Origin: Streptomyces sp. NBC_01217 | Lineage (GTDB): Bacteria; Actinomycetota; Actinomycetes; Streptomycetales; Streptomycetaceae | Direction of reading: 5' to 3' | Length of the DNA stretch: 64,000 bases | NCBI RefSeq assembly: GCF_035994185.1 | Contig: NZ_CP108538.1 | Coordinates: 7,257,501 to 7,321,500 of the forward strand | In this document: positions 8,555 to 16,270 of the stretch, piece by piece | How positions within the stretch are numbered: position 1 is the stretch's first letter | How the letters are laid out: each line of letters begins with the position of its first letter | Translations under genes and position numbers: made by a program | The notes under the pieces: generated by a model | The model's database searches: none | What the model was told of the DNA's origin: nothing | What the model saw: only the letters and a program-made list of their open reading frames with translations

Positions 8555-8787
8555 CGGGATTCGGACCTCGTGGAGCGGGTGTGGTGCTGGATGGTCGCGG
8601 CGAGCGCGAGGACGTCGGCCGGTCCCGTGAGGACGCGGACTGGCCCGTCGGGGTGGCCCTGGGCGAGCCACTGGCCGGTCGGCGTGAGGACGGCGGCGTG
8701 CAGGAGTCGCCGGCGGACCAGGACGTCCGCCCAGGCGCCGCCCTCGGCGGTGGTGGGCTCGGATGAACGAGGGGGACGCGGAATCAC
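8551..8787 (-). CDS. Hypothetical protein, 78 aa, first gene of the mob operon
   Basis: GTG at 8787 is chosen because a perfect AAGGAGGT lies 5 bases upstream; longer frames start inside that ribosome binding site. The sequence (ADVLVRRRLLHAAVLTPTGQWLAQG) predicts a small beta-rich fold. Its stop overlaps the mobC start in ATGA fashion. Family unknown. The conserved coupling to mobC and the relaxase suggests a role in mobilization. Confidence 0.7.
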   Translation of the reverse strand: MIPRPPRSSEPTTAEGGAWADVLVRRRLLHAAVLTPTGQWLAQGHPDGPVRVLTGPADVLALAATIQHHTRSTRSESR

Positions 8788-8874
8788 GGCGTACCTCCTT
8801 AAGCGGGGCGGTGCCCCGGCACGGAGCCGGGCCACCCTTTGCGGATAGGGGCGTTGAGCTGGGGGTTTTTCGGG
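8788..8874. other. Candidate oriT / promoter region upstream of the mob operon
   Basis: A short non-coding gap directly upstream of the mob genes, which is the usual location of oriT. It contains a GC hairpin (GCCCCGGC...GCCGGGC) and the mob operon ribosome binding site. No nic consensus can be assigned by eye. Confidence 0.3.
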
Positions 8875-9066
8875 TCAACCGCACTCGGGGCAGCGCCCGA
8901 CGTGGCTGTTGAGCGCCCGGGCCATCCGCTGCTTCGTCGAGACAGCCTGCTTTGCGCTGGACTTCGCCGCCGGCCTGCCCTCGTGCCGCTTGGAGTGGGC
9001 GAGCATGAAGCCGATCTCCCGCTCGTACTCCGCGCGGAAAGTGTCGAACTGGTGGCAGGTCTTCAT
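8875..9066 (-). CDS. Small hypothetical protein with C-terminal CxxC, 63 aa
   Basis: Starts MKTCHQFDTFRAEYEREIG, is basic and helical, and ends in a CPECG motif. With the Cys near the N-terminus this could bind a metal. The ATG (9064-9066) overlaps the stop of the large membrane protein gene by 4 bases, so it is translated from the same message. No known family. Confidence 0.65.
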   Translation of the reverse strand: MKTCHQFDTFRAEYEREIGFMLAHSKRHEGRPAAKSSAKQAVSTKQRMARALNSHVGRCPECG

Positions 9067-10793
9067 CGGGCGGTGCTCCTTGTCTTCGTGGTGTCGTCGC
9101 TCCGCAGCTCCTGGAGGACGAGGCTCAGCCGGTCGTTCCGGCCGCCCCTCAGGCCCTCGCGGCGGAGGATCTCCCGCAGCTGGACTCGGGTGACGGACTC
9201 GTTGCCGTCCCGTGCGAGCAGGGCGGGGACGTGGGGGCGGACCTGCTGGACGAGCTGGTCCACCGACTGCTCCGGCTCGCGTGGCGGGCGCTGTGTCTGC
9301 GGGGTGCGGGACCGGCTGCGCTTCCCCTTGTTCTTCGTCCTGGTCTTCGTGGTCGTCTTCCGCTGGAGAGGGACCTTGTGTCCCCGGTCCCCGGTGGGCT
9401 CGGTCCCCGTGTCGGTGTCGGTCGGTCCCCGGTCCCGGGTGGGCTGGGTCCCCGACTCCGCGGCGGTCGGTCCCCGGTTCCCGGTGGGCTGGGTCCCCGA
9501 CTCCGCGGCGGTCGGTCCCCGGTTCCCGGTGGGCTGGGTCCCCGACTCCGCGGCGGTCGGTCCCCGGTTCCCGGTGGGCTGGGTCCCCGACTCCGCGGCG
9601 GTCGGTCCCCGATGCGAATCAGGGCCCTGAGCAGGTACTTCTCGCGTAGGGCGGTCGGTCCCCGCGCCTGCGGCGTCCCTCTCCGCGGCTTCCGGAGTGG
9701 CGGGACCGGTCCCCGGGACCGCGTCTGCTTCTGGGGCCTCGGTCCCCACGCTGGTCCCCGCGTCGCCGCCTTCGGTCCCCGCGCCTGCCGACGCCTTCAA
9801 GTCCGCAATTTCGGGGACCGGTCCCCTCGGGTCGCTCGGTCCCCGGTCCGCGCCCGACTCGTCGGGACCGTGGGGACCGGCTACGGGGACCGGCGCTTTC
9901 GAGGTCGACTGCGAGGGGACCGTGGCTGCCGTTGCGGTGCTGCGCGCCGGGGACCAGGGAGAGGGCAGCGGGACCGTGGCGAGCGCGAGGGCGTGCCGAC
10001 GGGCGGCGAGCTGGTCGAGCAGCTGCGCGCGCTGGAGGGGGTCGGTGCCGACCGAGGCCCTGCCGACAGCCTTCGACAGGCGCCGCGTGAGCCGCCGGCC
10101 GCGCCAGCTCCGCTGCTGCTCGGGTGTGCGCTCGGCGAGACGGGCGGCCAGGGCGACCGCGCGGCTGGTGGCCCGGTCGCGGGTGATCTGCGCGGCGTCG
10201 CGGTCTCGGGCGGCGATGCCGAGGCGGGACAGGAGCCGCTCGCGGGCCTCCCGCCCCAGGACGGCGATCAGCCCGTGAGAGGCGGCACCCGGGGTCCGCA
10301 GGCGCAGCTCGATCCCCATCGCGAGGTGCCACAGCATCGCCGCCATGACCGGCCCGACGAAGGCCCGGACCGTGCCGCCGATAGGACCGCTCTCGGCATA
10401 GGCGGGGATCACCTGCACTCCGGTGATCACCCAGACCAGCATGCCCGGCAGACCAGGAGCACCCTGGGTGGCCAGGTTCTGCCGTGCCATCAGCGCGGTC
10501 GCGAAGAGCGCCAGTTCGGCCGCGGCGAACATCCCGGCCCGCTCGGCGGTGCCGGCCATGTCGAGATAGTCGGCGGCGAAGCGCCAGCTCGTGTCCGCGG
10601 AGTAGCAGGTGCAGCCGAGCGCGGCAAGGGCTGCGACCTTGACCGCCGGACCGCCGAGACGTTTCTGCGGGCGGGTTCCGCGGCGCCGGACCGTCCAGGC
10701 GGTCAGCACCAGCACGAGGGCGGCGGGCACGCCGGCGGCGAGGAGGAGAGGGAGGTCCGGAGAGGCGCTGAGGGCCAGGACGGGGTGGGTCAT
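9063..10793 (-). CDS. Plasmid-type membrane protein with repeat linker and C-terminal HTH-like domain
   Basis: 576 residues. The N-terminal part has about four to five hydrophobic segments (LLLAAGVPAALVLVLTAW, AALAALGCTCYSA, FAAAELALFATALMA, GMLVWVITGVQVIPA). A cytosolic basic helical region follows. Then comes a long Gly/Pro/Thr linker with four tandem copies of the 15-residue unit GNRGPTAAESGTQPT (bases 9421-9600). The last 60 residues (VTRVQLREILRREGLRGG...LSLVLQEL) look like a winged-helix DNA-binding domain. Similar polytopic proteins accompany transfer genes on Streptomyces plasmids; the exact role is unknown. It overlaps the WhiB gene at its start and the 63-aa gene at its end. Confidence 0.7.
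   Translation of the reverse strand: MTHPVLALSASPDLPLLLAAGVPAALVLVLTAWTVRRRGTRPQKRLGGPAVKVAALAALGCTCYSADTSWRFAADYLDMAGTAERAGMFAAAELALFATALMARQNLATQGAPGLPGMLVWVITGVQVIPAYAESGPIGGTVRAFVGPVMAAMLWHLAMGIELRLRTPGAASHGLIAVLGREARERLLSRLGIAARDRDAAQITRDRATSRAVALAARLAERTPEQQRSWRGRRLTRRLSKAVGRASVGTDPLQRAQLLDQLAARRHALALATVPLPSPWSPARSTATAATVPSQSTSKAPVPVAGPHGPDESGADRGPSDPRGPVPEIADLKASAGAGTEGGDAGTSVGTEAPEADAVPGTGPATPEAAERDAAGAGTDRPTREVPAQGPDSHRGPTAAESGTQPTGNRGPTAAESGTQPTGNRGPTAAESGTQPTGNRGPTAAESGTQPTRDRGPTDTDTGTEPTGDRGHKVPLQRKTTTKTRTKNKGKRSRSRTPQTQRPPREPEQSVDQLVQQVRPHVPALLARDGNESVTRVQLREILRREGLRGGRNDRLSLVLQELRSDDTTKTRSTAR
9402..9610. repeat. Iteron-like array: GGTCCCC every 22-23 bp, including four 45-bp tandem repeats
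   Basis: GGTCCCC begins at 9402, 9424, 9447, 9469, 9492, 9514, 9537, 9559, 9582 and 9604, a spacing of 22-23 bp (about two helical turns). Four 45-bp units occupy 9421-9600, each with two motif copies, and those two copies fall in different reading frames of the host gene. Further scattered copies continue to about 9955, including a 14-bp palindrome GGGGACCGGTCCCC at 9813-9826. The periodicity and frame-independence suggest a DNA-level binding array. Confidence 0.7.
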
Positions 10794-11476
10794 GCGGCCT
10801 TTCCGAGAGGGGCGTGCGCCGAAGTCGACGCTGCCGGACGGACTACCGGCTGCTGAGTGCCGGGTGCGGCGGGCGCGGGGCTGCCTGCTGCCGGAGTGGT
10901 CTTCTTCCGCTTCTTCTTGGGCCGTGGCACGCCGTAGTTGCGGTCGCGGTCGAGCACCTTGTTGGCGGCCTGCCGGAGCAGGTCACGGGCGTGCTTGTGG
11001 CTGATCTGCAGGGCGACGGCAAGCCGGTCGGGCCGCCAGCCCCGTACGTAGGCGTGGTCGATGACGACCTGCCGCTCGGCCTCGGTCAGGTGCACGTCGC
11101 GTCCCCGGAAGAAGGCCGTCACGCGTCGGTAGTCGAGGCGCTGGGGCAGTCCGTCGTGCCAGGGACGCCGCTCGGCTTCGGTGAGGCCGCCCCAGATGCC
11201 CTCCTTGAGGACGTTCTCCAGGGCGAAGTCGAGGCAGGCGCGGCGTACCGGGCACCAGCCGCACAGCTCCTTCGCCTCAGCGATGGCTTCGTGGTCCCGG
11301 GGGAGCGGGAAGAAGACGGCGTCGGCGTCCTCGACGTCCATGCCATGGCACGCACCGCGGCTGTGCCAACTGGTGTCTCCGATGCCGCGCAGGCCGGTGG
11401 CCGGCGCGTCGTGGGTGGTGATGTGGCGCAAGGGGGTCTCCGATGTGCTGCCGTGTCTGCCGGCTGGGGCGGTCAT
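10790..11476 (-). CDS. WhiB-family Fe-S transcription factor
   Basis: About 228 residues. The WhiB domain has the four cluster cysteines: C in WHSRGACHG, then the C-x2-C-x5-C block KELCGWCPVRRACLDFAL. The GIWGGLTEAERR turn follows. The C-terminal half is an unusual extension with an HTH-like stretch (AVALQISHKHARDLLRQA) and a lysine-rich segment (RPKKKRKKT), so it is about twice the normal WhiB length. ATG 11476 is used; TTG 11431, preceded by GGAGA, is an alternative. The stop overlaps the membrane protein gene, placing it in the replication/transfer operon as a likely regulator. Confidence 0.85.
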   Translation of the reverse strand: MTAPAGRHGSTSETPLRHITTHDAPATGLRGIGDTSWHSRGACHGMDVEDADAVFFPLPRDHEAIAEAKELCGWCPVRRACLDFALENVLKEGIWGGLTEAERRPWHDGLPQRLDYRRVTAFFRGRDVHLTEAERQVVIDHAYVRGWRPDRLAVALQISHKHARDLLRQAANKVLDRDRNYGVPRPKKKRKKTTPAAGSPAPAAPGTQQPVVRPAASTSAHAPLGKAA

Positions 11477-11583
11477 GGGCGAGCGCGGCGTCGGGTGCCG
11501 ACTGCGGCGCGAGGGCGTGCGCCGCAGGACGGTGATGTTCGGTGGCGGTGCACCGGACGGGATGCACGCGTCGGATGCGCCGG

Positions 11584-12300
11584 TCAGGCCATGGCGGGCT
11601 GCTGGACCTGCTCCGTCGGCTGGGCCCGCTGGGCGGCGGCGAGGTCTAGGCGGCCGGGATGCGGGGTGGCGCGCGGGGCAGTTCCGCGCGCTCCGCCGTC
11701 GGGACCGATCCGGCGGCGACGACACGGCTCGCCTGGCTGGGCCAGGCACCACTCGCACCGGACGCTCAGGGCGTCGGGCAGCCCCTGCGCGACGGCGGCC
11801 TCGCGTGCGGCTCGCGCGGGCCGGTAGGGCGCGAGGGCTGCACGGGCGGCGGGCGGTATGCAGGAGCCGATCTCCCGCAGCCTCGCCTCCAGCTTCGGGT
11901 CGATCCCGTCGCGACCGCTGGGGATTGCCCGGGCCTGCACGGGCTGCGCGGCGCCGGAGGCGACGGCGCGGCGGGTGCCGACCAACTCGGCAGTCCAGGC
12001 GGCCTGGTCGTCCGGGTCGACGGACGGCGTGGGATCGGAGTGCCGGGCCAGGCGGTCGCGCCGGTAGCTCTCCCAGGGACGGGCCACGTCCGCGGGCAGG
12101 ATCTGGTACGGCGAGGTGCGGATGTGCTGGCGGGCGGCGACGCGGGCGTCCCAGCCGTGCGGGGTGGCCATCGGCACGTCGCCGAGCAACTCGTGCCACT
12201 GGGCGAGCTGGTCGCGGGCCTCGCCCTGGTCGGTGCGGATGGTGCGGGGGTCGAGTCGGCCGATGTAGGCCAGAAGGGCGGCGATTTCGCGGCGGTCCAC
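11584..12300 (-). CDS. Helicase-loader/inhibitor-like (G39P-type) protein with C-terminal Cys motif
   Basis: 238 residues. The N-terminal 80 residues follow the phage G39P / DnaB-loader pattern: REIAALLAYIGRLDP, then QLAQWHELLGDV, then AARQHIRTSPYQILPADV. The C-terminus has CEWCLAQPGEPCRRRR, a zinc-binding C-x2-C...C motif common in actinobacterial mobile elements. It starts with GTG 12300, 7 bases after the stop of the HTH initiator gene, like a phage O/P initiator-loader pair. Its likely role is to load or control replicative helicase at the element origin; this is inferred from pattern and context. Confidence 0.6.
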   Translation of the reverse strand: MDRREIAALLAYIGRLDPRTIRTDQGEARDQLAQWHELLGDVPMATPHGWDARVAARQHIRTSPYQILPADVARPWESYRRDRLARHSDPTPSVDPDDQAAWTAELVGTRRAVASGAAQPVQARAIPSGRDGIDPKLEARLREIGSCIPPAARAALAPYRPARAAREAAVAQGLPDALSVRCEWCLAQPGEPCRRRRIGPDGGARGTAPRATPHPGRLDLAAAQRAQPTEQVQQPAMA

Positions 12301-12307
12301 GGTGTGG

Positions 12308-13192
12308 CTACTCCGTTCCGGTCGGCTCGTCGAGGGCGGCGAGGAGGGCGGCGGTGTGGGCCTCGGCCCGTGTCATGCCGCTCGGCGCGGCGGGGCGCTT
12401 GCCGGGCACGGCGTAGAGGTTCGGGCGCCCTGGGGCGTGCTCTCGGGCGACCCAGGAGCGCCAGTCGGCAGCCCAGGCATCCGCCGGCCGCGGCTTGAAG
12501 TCGGCGCGGTGGGCACGCCACTTCGCATCGGCGGCCTGCAGGCCCTGCTCGCCGAGGCGGTCGAGGTGTCCTTGCTGGCGGGCCCAGGTGCGGGTGGCGG
12601 GGTCGACCTGCCACTCGGCAGCCGAGGTGACGGCAGCACCACTGCTGTACCTACGGTTCAAATCCGGTTCACTACGGTTCTGTGTGCCGGTTTCCGGTAC
12701 ATCGCTGTGCCGGTTTCCGGTACGTCGAGGTGCCGGTTTCCGTCGGGACCTGCCGGTTTCCGGTACTGCCGGTTTCCGGACCCTCGTGGGGGATTCCGGC
12801 ACCTCACGCGGGCGGATTCCGCACCGTCGCAGGGCCGAGATCCGCAACGTCGGGGCGGCCTCGGGCGCCTCCTCCGACACCTGGTCGGCGCCCTCGTCCT
12901 CCTCAGCGGTCTCCGCCACGGCCTTGGCGGCGAGGGGGAGGCGGTAGACGGTGCTGCGTTGCGGGCCGGTGAGGTCGTCGAGCTGCTCCAGCTCACCGGC
13001 GTGGACCAGGCGGTCGATGGCTTCGCGCACTGTGGAGACGGAAGCGCGCGTGCGCTTGGCCAGGCTGGACAGCGAGGCCCAGGAGACGCACTGCTCGTCG
13101 GCCACCCGGTCGGCGATCGACAGCAGGACCAGGCGCGCGGTTCCTCGGCTGGAGCTGTGCTCCCACACCCACTCGCGGGCGTCGCTGCTCAT
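12308..13192 (-). CDS. HTH replication initiator-like protein containing internal iterons
   Basis: 294 residues. The N-terminal winged helix (SRGTARLVLLSIADRVADEQ, then SLSSLAKRTRASVSTVREAIDRLVHAG) is of the type found in plasmid and phage initiators. A low-complexity middle encodes the repeated DNA motif described separately. A C-terminal domain is rich in Trp (AKWRAHRADFKPRPADAW, WRSWVAREH). ATG 13192 follows GGGAG at 7 bases. The initiator plus loader plus internal iterons resembles the phage-like origins of Streptomyces linear plasmids such as pSLA2. It is the first gene of the minus-strand operon. Confidence 0.65.
   Translation of the reverse strand: MSSDAREWVWEHSSSRGTARLVLLSIADRVADEQCVSWASLSSLAKRTRASVSTVREAIDRLVHAGELEQLDDLTGPQRSTVYRLPLAAKAVAETAEEDEGADQVSEEAPEAAPTLRISALRRCGIRPREVPESPTRVRKPAVPETGRSRRKPAPRRTGNRHSDVPETGTQNRSEPDLNRRYSSGAAVTSAAEWQVDPATRTWARQQGHLDRLGEQGLQAADAKWRAHRADFKPRPADAWAADWRSWVAREHAPGRPNLYAVPGKRPAAPSGMTRAEAHTAALLAALDEPTGTE
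12685..12779. repeat. Five iteron-like direct repeats TGCCGGTTTCCG(GTAC) inside the initiator gene
   Basis: TGCCGGTTTCCG begins at 12685, 12708, 12731, 12751 and 12767 (spacings 23, 23, 20 and 16 bp). Several copies extend to TGCCGGTTTCCGGTAC. On the coding strand the core GGAAACCGGCA is read in all three frames (as RKPA, PETG and TGNRH), so the conservation is at the DNA level. This is the expected form of an origin embedded in an initiator gene. Confidence 0.75.
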
Positions 13193-14036
13193 CGGCCGCT
13201 CCCGTTGACGGGGCGGGGCCGGCGGCCCGCTGAGACTGGGGTGGTGTGCTCGGGCCCGGGACGGGAAGGCGACGGGCCGGAGGTGGCTGCCGCGCAGGCC
13301 AGACGGAAGGGCCTTTTGCGCAGGGCAGGAGGCATGCAAGAATCCCCTTTGCAGTGTTGCCATGCTGATGCGCCCCTCGGAAGGACTCAGCGTGGTGATG
13401 GTGGGCAATCTCCGCCCTTGCCGGGGCGGGTATGCCGCTTAGCGTTCGGCGTCCGGGAGTTCGCTCTCGGGCGCCGTCGCTGTTATTCGGGACCTAATCG
13501 GTCCGGTCCGTGCTTGCTGGCTCCTCACGTCCGTCAGTCGCGGGCGGGCTGCCCGGGGACGACGAACATACGCACGGACCCGTGTCAAGATCCAGACTTG
13601 GTTCTTAAACTCTGTACTGGTTGCAGAGAGTCACCGCACGATCTGCCGCCGGAGCCGTCTGTGGGGCTCGGCGCGGGCCGCCCTCTGGCGTCGAGGAGCA
13701 CCGTTGCCGCGGTTGCCCCAAACGTCGATAGCGTGCCATTGTGTCCGAATTGGAGCGGGTGTCTGGTATTTCCTGCGACGGAAATGCGATGCGGATGAGG
13801 TGTTTCCACTGTCGCCTCCCGCGCTTTCCGGTCGAAGATCAAAGCCTTGTGCGCCAGACGTGACGTATGTCGCTGAGTGAGTGTGGCTTGCGCCACGTCG
13901 CCCGGCATACTCCTGCCGGTAGAAACGGGCAGGCCGACCTGAAACGGGCGGTGCGCGCCACACGGAAACGTGCCGGTGAGGAAGAACTTTCCATACGCGG
14001 GATCGGCCCGTCAACTGGTGTTTATCGCGGGGTAGG
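13193..14036. other. Divergent regulatory region of about 840 bp
   Basis: It lies between the minus-strand replication operon and the plus-strand XRE operon. No gene is convincing on either strand. It is locally AT-richer (around 13,580-13,640), with an imperfect repeat CTCTG...CAGAG at 13610-13628. A possible -10 TAGGGT at 14033-14038 lies just before the XRE gene. It probably holds the operators of the XRE regulator. Confidence 0.5.
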
Positions 14037-14516
14037 GTGGTTGAAGTGCCCACGAAGCCCGCCCGGGAAAGGATCATGGAAGAGCCGACCGAAGGTCAGG
14101 TGAACCCCAAGGGGCTCATGGACCGCCTAAACCGCCTGTTCGACACGGTGCACCCGCCCGATCGCGGCCCCTTCAGCAACGCTGAAGTGGCCGAACTGAT
14201 GGAGAAGCGGGGGCTGGGCAAGCTGTCGGCCCAGTACCTGTGGCTCCTGCGGACGGGGCAGCGCGATAACCCGACGAAGCGTCATCTCGAAGCGCTCGCA
14301 GGGTTTTTCGGGGTGGATCCCGCCTATTGGTTCGACGATGCCGTCGCTGAAAAGACCGTGCAGGAGCTTGAGTTGCTCGCACTGCTTCGCGACGCGAAGA
14401 TCAAGAACGTTCTTCTTCGCCTATCCGACGTCTCCGCAGACGGAAAAGACGCCGTCCTGGGGATCGTCGAGAGTGTACGAAAATCCGAGGGGTTGCCGCC
14501 CTCAACTGGCGCGTAA
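14037..14516 (+). CDS. XRE-family transcriptional regulator
   Basis: About 159 residues from GTG 14037. GTG 14046 would be leaderless behind the TAGGGT box, and ATG 14076 is also possible. The HTH spans FSNAEVAELMEKRG, LSAQYLWLLRTGQRDNPTKRHLEALAGFFGVDPAYWFDD. This single-domain repressor type is typically paired in Streptomyces with ImmA/IrrE peptidases, and the peptidase is indeed the next gene. Likely the repressor of this operon and perhaps of the divergent replication genes. Confidence 0.85.
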   Translation: MVEVPTKPARERIMEEPTEGQVNPKGLMDRLNRLFDTVHPPDRGPFSNAEVAELMEKRGLGKLSAQYLWLLRTGQRDNPTKRHLEALAGFFGVDPAYWFDDAVAEKTVQELELLALLRDAKIKNVLLRLSDVSADGKDAVLGIVESVRKSEGLPPSTGA

Positions 14517-14552
14517 AACGGCCTTAGTTCAGTAAGTGATCAAGGAAAAGTA

Positions 14553-15065
14553 ATGTGGTCTGTACGTAGGCCGCGCCGGCCTGACATCCTGGCCGCGCTG
14601 AAGCTCCCGCACGTCACCAATATCCGCGATCTCAGCGACGAGGTCTCCCGCCGCACCGGACGGAAGGTGGTCCTAGAGCCCCAGGAGCAGGCGCCCTCGG
14701 TGTGTGGGGCATGCGCCGTCACGGAGAGTGCCGTCTTCGTGTTCTACGACCCGCGGACCAGCTCCCTGCACCAGGACCACATCATCGCCCACGAGTTCAG
14801 CCACCTCCTGCTCGGCCACCACGAAAATCGACCGGTGTCCGCGCTGCCCCCGGCCTTCATCACCAGCGTGGACCCGGCCACCGTGCAGATGATGCTGGGG
14901 CGCGCCAAGTACGACGAGGACGAGGAGCGGGACACCGAACTCCTCGCTTCGCTGCTCCAGCGCCGGATCATCGACCGGTGGCTGCGCAGCGACGAGTCCT
15001 CCGGAGACGAGGTGCAGGACAGGGTCACGCACACGCTTCTGCGTCGACGGGAGGCCCGGCTGTGA
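14553..15065 (+). CDS. ImmA/IrrE-family metallopeptidase
   Basis: 170 residues. The zinc motif is HEFSH (residues 80-84), followed by LLLGHHENRP. A short substrate-side beta segment (AVFVFYDPRTSS) precedes it. In ICEs such as ICEBs1, ImmA cleaves the partner XRE repressor to switch the element on; here the XRE gene lies 36 bp upstream. Three cysteines (CGACAV near 51-54 and neighbours) are unusual and could add a second metal or redox site. Its stop overlaps the next start (GTGA). Confidence 0.85.
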   Translation: MWSVRRPRRPDILAALKLPHVTNIRDLSDEVSRRTGRKVVLEPQEQAPSVCGACAVTESAVFVFYDPRTSSLHQDHIIAHEFSHLLLGHHENRPVSALPPAFITSVDPATVQMMLGRAKYDEDEERDTELLASLLQRRIIDRWLRSDESSGDEVQDRVTHTLLRRREARL

Positions 15066-16270
15066 AGGACCTGCTCCATCCGATCAGCCTCGTCGTCGCC
15101 ACGCTCGGCTTCCTCTGCCTCCTGCGGGACGTGCCGACCCGCCGCCGAGACCCCGCCTCCACTGCGCTGGCCGCCGTCTTCCTGCTGTCAGGACTGTCGT
15201 TCCTGTTCTCCATCACGCCGACGTGGAACTACCTCGACCGAGTCCTCGGCACCGTCAACCTCTCCGTGCCCCTCGCGCAAGGCTGCGTGGTCGCGCTCCT
15301 GGCCTGCCAGCAGGTGGTCCTCACCTACTGGGGATCCCCGCCCGAGGTCGCCCGCCAGCGGAGTCGCCGGTGGCTCGGGGCGGGCTTCTCGGTGATCGCC
15401 GGGCTGCTGGTGCTGTTCGCCCTGCTGACGCCCAGCGCGCCTCATCCGATCGACTTCACGCTGTACTACGCGCACAACGGCTGGTACGCCGCGTACCTCA
15501 CCCTGTACGTCATGGCCTACACCATCGGGGAGCTGTTCCTCGCCCGCGCCTGCTGGCGCCTGGCCCGCCGCAGCACCCGCGGGTCCGTCCGCTACGGCCT
15601 GCGCGTCGTCGCCCTCGGGGCCACCGTCACCCTCGGATATAGCGCGGTCCGCATCGGCAACGTGATCGCCGGTGCCTTTGACACCTCAATCTCAGACTGG
15701 GAGGGCTTCGCCTGGACCTGCGGCGATGTCGGCGCCATGCTCACGCTCGTCGGCTGGCTCGTGCCCACCATCAGTGACCAGGCCCAGAGCGTCCAGTACC
15801 GGATTAAGCAGTACCGCAGCTACTACGGGCTGCGCCCCCTATGGCTGGCGTTCTACAGCGAGGCGCCTGAGATCGAGCTGCCGATCGATCGAGTCGACCC
15901 GGCTCAGAGGCGCCGTTTCCGCCGCATCGCGATCCGGCTCTACCGCCGAGCAGTCGAAATCCGGGACGGCCGGTTCGTGATCCGCCAGTACCTCGATGCC
16001 GCAGTCCGCGACGCCAGCGAAGCCCACCACCGGGCCCGAGGGTTTCGCGGCCAGGAGCTGTCGGCCGCCGTCACGGCCGACCAGATCCTCGCCGGAATCG
16101 CCGCCAGGGCCGAAGGCGCCCGTCCGGCTCCCGACCAGCTCACCGAATTCGCCGACTCCGAACGCCAGACCAGTCGGCCCATGGACGACATCGACGCTCT
16201 CCTCGATGTCGCTCGCCACCTTCGCCGCCAGCCCGCACGAGCCCCCCACCTTGAGCGAGTCTCCGCATGA
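15062..16270 (+). CDS. MAB_1171c-type multispanning membrane protein
   Basis: 402 residues starting with GTG 15062, overlapping the peptidase stop. Seven or so hydrophobic helices fill the first 240 residues (ISLVVATLGFLCLL, AAVFLLSGLSFLFSI, VIAGLLVLFALLTP, YLTLYVMAYTIGELFL and others). A cytosolic helical domain follows (YRIKQYRSYYGLRPLW...RRFRRIAIRLYRRAVEIRDG). The family is described as a putative transporter, but no substrate is known. It regularly occurs beside XRE and ImmA/IrrE genes in actinobacteria, and it precedes an amidase here with a 4-base overlap. Confidence 0.75.
   Translation: MKDLLHPISLVVATLGFLCLLRDVPTRRRDPASTALAAVFLLSGLSFLFSITPTWNYLDRVLGTVNLSVPLAQGCVVALLACQQVVLTYWGSPPEVARQRSRRWLGAGFSVIAGLLVLFALLTPSAPHPIDFTLYYAHNGWYAAYLTLYVMAYTIGELFLARACWRLARRSTRGSVRYGLRVVALGATVTLGYSAVRIGNVIAGAFDTSISDWEGFAWTCGDVGAMLTLVGWLVPTISDQAQSVQYRIKQYRSYYGLRPLWLAFYSEAPEIELPIDRVDPAQRRRFRRIAIRLYRRAVEIRDGRFVIRQYLDAAVRDASEAHHRARGFRGQELSAAVTADQILAGIAARAEGARPAPDQLTEFADSERQTSRPMDDIDALLDVARHLRRQPARAPHLERVSA

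Noticed and set aside
9421..9600. CRISPR array
   Set aside because: The 45-bp repeats are directly adjacent without spacers and lie in an open reading frame; no cas genes are nearby.
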